Part shown: positions 57,636-64,000 of the stretch, piece after piece
How positions within the stretch are numbered: position 1 is the first letter of the stretch
Layout: each line of letters opens with the position of its first letter
Made by a program: the position numbers and the translations under genes
The notes under the pieces: generated by a model
The model's input: the letters and a program-made list of their open reading frames with translations, nothing else
Databases searched by the model: none
Told to the model about the DNA's origin: nothing
NCBI RefSeq assembly: GCF_900497805.2
Contig: NW_020954630.1
Location: 2,889,573-2,953,572, forward strand
From: Vombatus ursinus
Lineage: Eukaryota; Chordata; Mammalia; Diprotodontia; Vombatidae
Direction of reading: 5' to 3'
DNA length: 64,000 nt

Positions 57636-58981
57636 CTTTGAGAGAAAAAAATGACAGTAATTCCTTTTCTACATGTGAAAATAAAATGTTAATTTAAGGT
57701 AAATTTAAATTAACAAAAAAAGGGGGGGAAACTGAGATTAATTCCTTGAAATTGAAAAATACTATTTCTTACGACTTTTCTTGGGTCTTTTCTTTTCAAG
57801 ACATTGTATTCTAAACTGCTGACGCTCTGTTTCATTTTCCAAAACATCTGAAGATGCTTTCTAAAAGTTTTATGATTATCCACTAGTGAGTATGGGTAGA
57901 AAGTCCAAAAAAAGCCATTAACACTGAATTCATATCTATATATCATCTATTTTGATGAACATAAAATTTAGGTAATATAAAGGAGAATAGTTTTAGTTTA
58001 TAGAGAAGGAAAAGAGACAAAATTAGGATTTAGACATTTAGTGTTCCACTTGAAGATGCGGAGACAAGCACCAAAGTGACTGACAAACATAAATCCAGCG
58101 GATTACTATTCCAGTAAAGTTCTGGCACTGGAGTGAAAAAAAAAAGTATTTTTTACCTTCACTAAAACAAGCATGGTAGCTCTTTGTTAATCAAGCTATA
58201 TTATTTTTAGAGCACTCTAACTGAATATCAAGCTGGAAAAAGAACGGAACTAGCTATCATTTAGTCTGCATAATCTACAAATAAGGATTTTCATCTGAGT
58301 TAGAAAGACTTCATCTGCCAAAGAGCAAAAATGGTCTTTGAACTTTGATATGAATCCAAAATAGGTATTTCTTAGTAAAGAGCATATCTTAAATGTTTTT
58401 TTAAAGTCTTAAGAAAAAGATCAAAATTAAAATTTCCAAACAACTTACAGGAAAGCATCAAAAGCCTTTCTAACTCTGTCCCTGACAATAATAAGAACCA
58501 AACAAACACGGCTGTCCTAACCCTTTGATGAGGGATGGGGGTGGAAATGAGGAGAGAAAAGAAAGAAAATGTACTTCTCAAAATAAAAAGGTCCTTCTGT
58601 TATATCTAAATAATTTCATTAAAAAGAAAAATTACAGAAATCAAACTATGTTCACCGTAAATATCAGAGAAACTGAGAAAGAAATCTGACATTTGTCCTC
58701 CAAGTATGCTGCCCTTTTGAAAATGGAATATTTAATTTTAAAATAAAGTGAATGTGTAAAAATTAGCTCATTTTCAAGCTTCAACAGTTTTTTTAAAAAC
58801 TAGCTTATCAAAACAGCAGTCTACATTAAGATCTAATGATCTAGAGAGTAACTTTTAAAGCAAAGTCATGTTAAGCTATAAAAGTATTAAAATGTTTATT
58901 TTTTGTAATCCTAAGACTTTAAAATGACATGATGACATTATGACATAAAGCACACAAACAGGATAAGTATTTTTAAAATAC
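57636..58981 (-). other. KMT2C: KMT2C intron 34
   Basis: A 1.35-kb AT-rich intron with no repeat I can name. Confidence 0.85.
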
Positions 58982-59055
58982 CACATATGGAGCTCTTTCC
59001 TGAGAACTTGCTTTTCTCCACAATTTAGCAATCTGCTTCACTCTTGTGGTCCAAT
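58982..59055 (-). CDS. KMT2C: KMT2C exon 34: HMG-box-like segment
   Basis: Encodes two bases of Asp plus 24 codons: WTTRVKQIAKLWRKASSQER and APYV. This is the core of the HMG-box-like region of KMT2C/D (WxxxxxxIAxLWRxASxxERxPY). In KMT2D the related HMG box binds the H4 tail/KDM6A-COMPASS partners (family knowledge). Identical to the human residues I recall. Acceptor ttttag, donor gtattt. Confidence 0.97.
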
Positions 59056-60326
59056 CTAAAACAAAACAAGAACAGGTTCAGAGAAGGGGTTCCTTTGTAC
59101 TGGCAGCCATGTGGAAGTATGAGGTGTTCAGGACAGACACAGTTCGGATAGACAAGATTTTGAAGACTATACCTCACATTCAAATGTGATGGCATGGAAC
59201 CTAGCTCATAAAATGGAGAGAATACAAAGCACATTTAGTAATGTCTGCATATAAGTCAGGAATGTAGCCTTTCAAACCTATAAAGTGTGCTCTAAAACTA
59301 AAAGGTTAACTATTCTGAATGACACTACTTCTAATTGGACCCACATCAAACAATAATGTTTATGTGACCAAGTATCATAATGATCATTCATCACAATATA
59401 AATACACATTAGGAGGAAATAATTTTAAGCATTTGAAACAATAAACAAACACATAAAAAGGCTCACAATTCCATTGGTTGGGGTAGGGGTTATTCTAGTG
59501 ATTCCATCAATGAATTATTTACAAAACGAAATATGATGAAGAAAAATCAAGTATATATTGCAAAAAAAAAAAAAAAAAAAAGAATTACTCCAAATATTAA
59601 ATGAAGGCTTTCAAAAAATTAAAGGTTATGGAAACAGGAATGGCAAAAACAGTAAGAAAAGTTTGTAATGTGATGTTGAACCATAATACACATTCAAAAA
59701 AGACAGTCAACTGTGCCAAATAAAAATAAGGGGGCAGAAACAAGAGAAGATTTATGACTTGTCTTTCATAGTGACTAAACTGAGTCAAACCTATTCCAAC
59801 AATGTAAACTGATTTAGCTACATCCATCCATCTATCCACCTATCCATCTATCTACTCGTCTATCTATCCACCCATATTATGTATACTAGCTCCATTTCTC
59901 TATTTAGCTTATAATTATTTTACAAACAGTTATAATTATATTCTTTATTATTATAAGTAACACATTGAGGAAAGGTAAAGGAAAACAGTTTTAGTTTAGA
60001 CAGAAGGAAAAGAGACAAAATTGAAATTCAGACTCTGATTCATTAATCTTTAACTTGAAGAAAGAATGTAAACAATATTATAATAAAATAAGTAAATCTT
60101 ACTTCATATTTCAATATCAAAACACACTGTACTGTCAAGCAATTAAGTGAGAGTCCCATCATGAAAAGTGAGAGGTTGTGTGGTGTTCTAGCATAAGTGT
60201 TCTACTTGGAGTCAAGAGATTATCGCTGCAGAGCATCTGTAGACAAGTCATTTAACCTCAGTTTCCTCCTCTATGACGGTGGAGTGATAATTCTAGCACT
60301 GCATGATTCCTGATCTCTCTGTGCTG

Positions 60327-60330
<4 letters not shown>

Positions 60331-60376
<46 letters not shown>
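60331..60376. repeat. (AC)23 microsatellite
   Basis: Twenty-three uninterrupted AC units, followed by a short A run. Confidence 0.97.
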
Positions 60377-60381
<5 letters not shown>

Positions 60382-60439
60382 ATTCTTTGTTTTCCTCACA
60401 GACATCAGCAGCTCAAACATTTTCAGGGCTTTCTCGGTA

Positions 60440-61090
60440 CTCTGCATTTAATGTCATGCCTTCTGATCTTTACATCTTCATCTCAGGCTTCTCTTTTCAA
60501 CACACTCTCTGTACCTGCCACGTCGGGGTTTAGTGCTGTTAACTGCCACACGCCAACCTGTCATCCAGAACTATAATTATAATCCCTTTGTTGAAGACTA
60601 CTACATAAAGATCTACATATCTAGTCCAATTTCACTCCTCAACTTTAATCCTAGAACATGAACTATCTATTGAACATATTGAATTGGATATTTTGCAGAC
60701 TCTCAAATTGAACATGGCAAAAAAACATTTTTTGCCTGAGACACTCTACTCTTTTAACTTTCCCTATTTCTGTCGAGAGTAGCATGATCTTCAAAGGCAA
60801 GCCAGTATTCAAACCTCAATGTCATTCTCAACTCCTCACTACACATCTCCAGTCAGTTACCAGTTTTCTTTTCTAATTCTACAGCATTTCTCACAATAAA
60901 GTCCATTCTTTTCATTGATAAAGCCAGCCACCTTATAGTGTTCAGGGACTTATTACTTCTTAACTAAATTAACATTATAGATTCTTAATTGGTCTTCCAA
61001 CCTGAAGTCTATGGCCATTCCAATATATTTTCCAAATAGCTAACAAAGTGACTTTCCCAAAATATAGTAAAAACAGTAACTAACAACAAA
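60440..61090 (+). mobile_element. LINE/L2-like remnant
   Basis: Order of pyrimidine-rich phrases (caaacctcaatgtcattctcaactcctcac, cacatctccagtcagttaccag, aattggtcttccaacctg) follows decayed L2 ORF2. Antisense to KMT2C. Confidence 0.5.
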
Positions 61091-61117
61091 ACCAACAATA
61101 ATTACTATTATTAAAAA

Positions 61118-61146
61118 ATGATGATGATGATGATGATGATGATGAT
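61118..61146. repeat. (ATG)n triplet repeat
   Basis: About nine ATG units then ataata. Not near an exon. Confidence 0.93.
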
Positions 61147-61586
61147 AATAACAATAGAGTTTATTAGTATAATATGTGACTACATGAAGTAGTTGTTGTT
61201 CGGATATTTACCTAATCTAAAAGGCCTTTCAGTTTTCTGGCAACATCTTTAGGACTAGGGAGGTTACTAATTAAAAGACTGCAATATAGAAGTAGATAGG
61301 TAACGGGAAGAAAATGTCAAGAAGTCTATGACTTCACAATCACAGAAGGTGAAAGCTTAAAGAAGATTTATGTATCCTCTTGTCTATCTTCACCATATAG
61401 AGGAAGAAACTGAAGCACAGAGGTAAAGGGGCAGAGGGAGGACTCTCTGGTATGGGGTTTTTGATGGTAAGGCCAGAGTCTTTTCCACTCCAACAGAGTG
61501 CGTGAACCTGACCTAATAAACATGAAGGGAGGGGGGGAGGAGAACAGAGATGTATACCAATTTAACTAATTAATATACCAACTGAC

Positions 61587-61801
61587 CTGGGAATTCTTCC
61601 TTGAGGTTCGGAAAGTTGATGTTGGTATAGAGAACAGGTGCCACGGTTGCTATTTCGCCCAAAGCTTCTTCTTTCTCCCATTTGAGAGTGCTTCTCTGGG
61701 TGTTAGACAAAGTATCACCTTCTCCTTCCATAGCTGGGGCTGATGAGGGCCAAGAACTATGAGGATCATTCCCCATTGAGCTCAAGGCAGGATTTTTATC
61801 C
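61587..61801 (-). CDS. KMT2C: KMT2C exon 33
   Basis: Encodes the last base of Arg, 71 codons and the first base of Asp, from DKNPALSSMGNDPHSSWPSS through STLKWEKEEALGEIATVAPV to LYTNINFPNLKEEFP. The LKWEKEEALGExATVAPVLYTNINFPNLKEEFP block is almost the same as human and leads straight into the HMG-like segment, so it probably belongs to that folded unit. Acceptor tttacag, donor gtcagt. Confidence 0.96.
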
Positions 61802-62032
61802 CTGTAAAAATACATCTCAGTTGCATGACATAAACTACTCCTACATGGTCTATTGAGATCTAAGTTTGGAGTCACAGGACAGAACTCTAGGATTTAGTTT
61901 TCTTTTACTTTAGCAATAAGTAAAAATTTCTTACCACCATATAGATTAGCTACACTACTCAGAGAAGACCAATCTATGCACATGTATAATCACCATGATT
62001 TAAGTTTTGGCAGGAAGCTGTGGAATTATTAC

Positions 62033-62171
62033 CTGGTATCAGTATATGGGGACTGTGTTATAGAAGAGAAGGTTCCTAATCCATTTCCAGGAGTCAAAGA
62101 ATTATGAGGGAGATGAGGATTAGGTCCAATAAGGCCATTCATAAGTGGCATACGAGAAAAAACACCATCTC
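62033..62171 (-). CDS. KMT2C: KMT2C exon 32
   Basis: Encodes two bases of Gly, 45 codons and two bases of Arg: DGVFSRMPLMNGLIGPNPHL, then PHNSLTPGNGLGTFSSITQS and PYTDT. It is conserved with the human GDGVFARIPLMNGLIG segment. It is the most 5' exon I can recognise. The right-hand boundary assumes acceptor cccaag; a 3-bp shift is possible. Donor gtaata. Confidence 0.93.
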
Positions 62172-64000
62172 CTTGGGATGAGAAAAAATAATAAGTGGTT
62201 ACATGTATATTATAGGTATGACAAATAATACAACTAAGTATTTTAAAGTCTCAGGAGTCTAATTTTTTGTGCAAGTTTAACTGCTAGACTGACATATGCC
62301 AGAGGGAAAAATGGCTTAGGACTGGAAGCTGAAGACAGCAATGGATAAATGAATATAAGAATGCACATAGAGTTTTGGGGGCAGGCTATTTGTTACTCAA
62401 CAAATTTCAGTAATTACAAATTAAGAAGACCTATACTTATAAGAAAATAAGCAAAGAAAGAAAGGTTTTTTTTAATCCCAAAGAGAAAATGTAAAAAAAA
62501 AATTCCAACATTCTACAAGTTAAAACAACTGGAAAGATTTCACTAATGCTCAACGCATTAAACATTTTGTACTTTATATCTGTTTATATATCTGTTTAAT
62601 TTATTTAATAGTCTCAAAATCTCCAAATTCAAAGTAAAAATTATTCACTTAAATGAATATTATATACACATCACTGTGGTAGTTGAAAGTCTACAAAACA
62701 TGTATAAAAGTCTGTCTTTAAGGAGCTCATCATACACAAGTTTTGTTTGAAGAATGGCAGTATTTTCAAAGATGGTAAATTCAAGACTATGTAGGTGTTT
62801 TGTGCCTGGCAGAAAAAGGTATTTGAACATATCTATTTTTTTCTTCTGTAACCTCATGTTCCCTAATGCACCCAGGGTCAAATACAAAAGCATCTGTTTG
62901 GCATTCAAAGCCCTTTATAACCTGGACACATTCTACCTGTCCAGTTGTTTGCACATTACAACCCTTTATACATAATATGATCCAGCAATGCAGGATCTTT
63001 CAAGAACACAATATATCCCTTGAATCTTAGCATTTTCACTATGACTGGAACACTTTTCCTCCTTGCTTCATCAAGTCTCAGCTAAACCTCTACCTTCTGC
63101 AAGAAGGCTGCCTAATATCCCTTAATGCTAGTTCCTTCAAAATTATGAGCAATTTACAATGGGTTATACTTGGTTTGTATAGAGTTGTTTTCATGGTATC
63201 TACCCATTAAATTGGGAGCTAGAGGACAAGGACTATTTCTGCCTTTCTCTGTATATTCAGTACTTAACATAGCATCTGACAGAAAGAAGGTATTTAATGA
63301 ATGCTTCCTAATTTGAAAAAAATTAAGAATAATATACACAGCAATGACAAATAAGAACAATTTGCTGGCTTTACAAGGAGGGCCTAAGAGTGTCCTGGCA
63401 GAGACAAAGAACACATCTGTTCTATGCTGTAGAATCTTACACCATATGGTAAACAAACATAAAAATACTGAGAAATATAAATACTAGGTAATTTAAAAAC
63501 ACAGTCCTTGATTTGGTTAAAAGTGACAGACTAAAATTTTCCTAACAGACATTCAAAACATTTTGACTGCTGAAATTTTTAGGTTTAGGATGAGATAATT
63601 CAGTTATTGTTTAAAGGAAGGAAAAGCAAAAACTAAAAATACATTTACGTGCTAGAATAAGAAGTTAAAGGGAAGCTTGGGAAGTTATAACCATAAATTA
63701 AGAAAACTAATTTCCATAAATTCTTAAAACTCAAATAAAATGGAGTTTGGATAGATGTAGGCATTCCCTTCAAAGAGAGAGATCAAAATTCATCCATTCT
63801 GGGGAACTCTTGTTGACTTCTTTTCCTAAGTTCACTACAGGATGAATTCACACAGTAAGTTAGGGGGTTTTCATCAGTTTCTCTAAAACCTCCACAAATA
63901 CTACTGGTTATTCAAGCACTCGCCATGTAACTAGCCCATCTTATTTGTTTGATGACCTCCCTTACTGTGCTTCTCCTTAGTAATTCCATCTTTGTTACAT
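62172..64000 (-). other. KMT2C: KMT2C intron 31, partial
   Basis: Runs off the right edge. It contains an L2 3' end (about 62830-63305). In 62172-62830 and 63310-64000 I recognise neither exon nor repeat. Confidence 0.7.
62830..63305 (+). mobile_element. LINE/L2 3' end
   Basis: Text agggtcaaatacaaaagcatctgtttggcattcaaagccctttataacctgg is the late ORF2 of L2. It is followed by aagtctcagctaaacctctaccttctgcaag and the tail gggagctagaggacaaggac..atttaatgaatgcttcc. Antisense to KMT2C. Confidence 0.8.

Larger units (their letters stand above)
59056..61586 (-). other. KMT2C: KMT2C intron 33
   Basis: A 2.5-kb intron. It holds an A run (59561-59581), an ATCC/ATCT tetranucleotide tract (about 59820-59875), a MIR-like SINE (60185-60300), an AC microsatellite (60331-60376), L2-like text (about 60440-61090), an ATG triplet run (61118-61146) and a MIR-like scrap (about 61370-61450). 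Confidence 0.85.
5091..62171 (-). other. KMT2C: KMT2C (MLL3) gene body, exons 32-58 (partial gene)
   Basis: Histone-lysine N-methyltransferase 2C is the catalytic subunit of the nuclear MLL3 COMPASS-like complex, with WDR5, RBBP5, ASH2L, DPY30, KDM6A, NCOA6 and PAXIP1. It places H3K4me1 at enhancers (family knowledge). Seen here: 27 exons in unbroken phase with GT..AG introns throughout, giving in order an HMG-box-like segment, polyQ, DPY proline repeats, LxxLL motifs, a coiled coil, NLS clusters, extended PHD, FYRN, FYRC, the Win motif and SET. Exon numbers follow the human 59-exon model from memory, counting back from SET. KMT2C rather than KMT2D is chosen because the exon 36 DPY repeats and the residues around SET match KMT2C closely. 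Both gene ends lie outside the window. Confidence 0.98.

Overview
The window is a stretch of mammalian chromosome that carries the 3' two thirds of one gene, KMT2C (MLL3), on the minus strand. KMT2C is the H3K4 mono-methyltransferase that acts at enhancers. Twenty-seven consecutive coding exons run right to left from 62171 to 5091. Every intron has GT..AG ends and every exon-exon phase closes without a frameshift. The exons sum to 9,905 bp, that is 3,301 complete codons plus two leading bases, or about 1,560-4,880 of the roughly 4,900-residue human protein as I remember it. Counting back from the human 59-exon model, these are exons 32 to 58; the long exons 36, 38, 43 and 52 fall where that numbering predicts. 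The 5' exons lie beyond the right edge. The last coding exon (end of the SET catalytic core, post-SET and stop) and the 3' UTR lie beyond the left edge.

The organism is almost certainly a marsupial. Four tRNA-derived SINEs with the typical marsupial head (reading ggcagctaggtgg on the minus strand), a RTE/BovB-tailed SINE, marsupial-type L1 with recognisable 5' end, ORF1 and ORF2, L2 remnants and marsupial-type palindromic MITEs fill the introns. The protein is close to human KMT2C in its domains but diverged in the disordered parts. I cannot name the species.

Layout from right to left (gene 5' to 3'): 62.2-57.4 kb, exons 32-35, including the HMG-box-like segment; 56.8-51.5 kb, the long disordered exons 36-38 with a polyQ run, ten DPY-type proline repeats, an acidic stretch and LxxLL motifs; 49.8-41.0 kb, exons 39-43 with a Gln/Glu-rich coiled coil; 41.0-31.2 kb, a repeat-filled intron holding a nearly end-to-end L1; 31.2-14.9 kb, exons 44-51 with an NLS and a split Cys pair array, interrupted by two repeat-rich introns (tandem L2 copies; an L1); 13.6-10.4 kb, exons 52-53 with the extended PHD, FYRN and FYRC; 9.1-5.1 kb, exons 54-58 with the WDR5 Win motif and most of SET; 5.1-0 kb, the terminal intron.

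I see no second gene, no RNA gene and no sign of an undescribed system. The observations most worth checking are a decayed copy of the exon 52 splice-acceptor edge sitting just upstream of exon 54, a ~470-bp segment present in two different introns, and a strict strand split between LINEs (all antisense to KMT2C) and tRNA-type SINEs (all sense).
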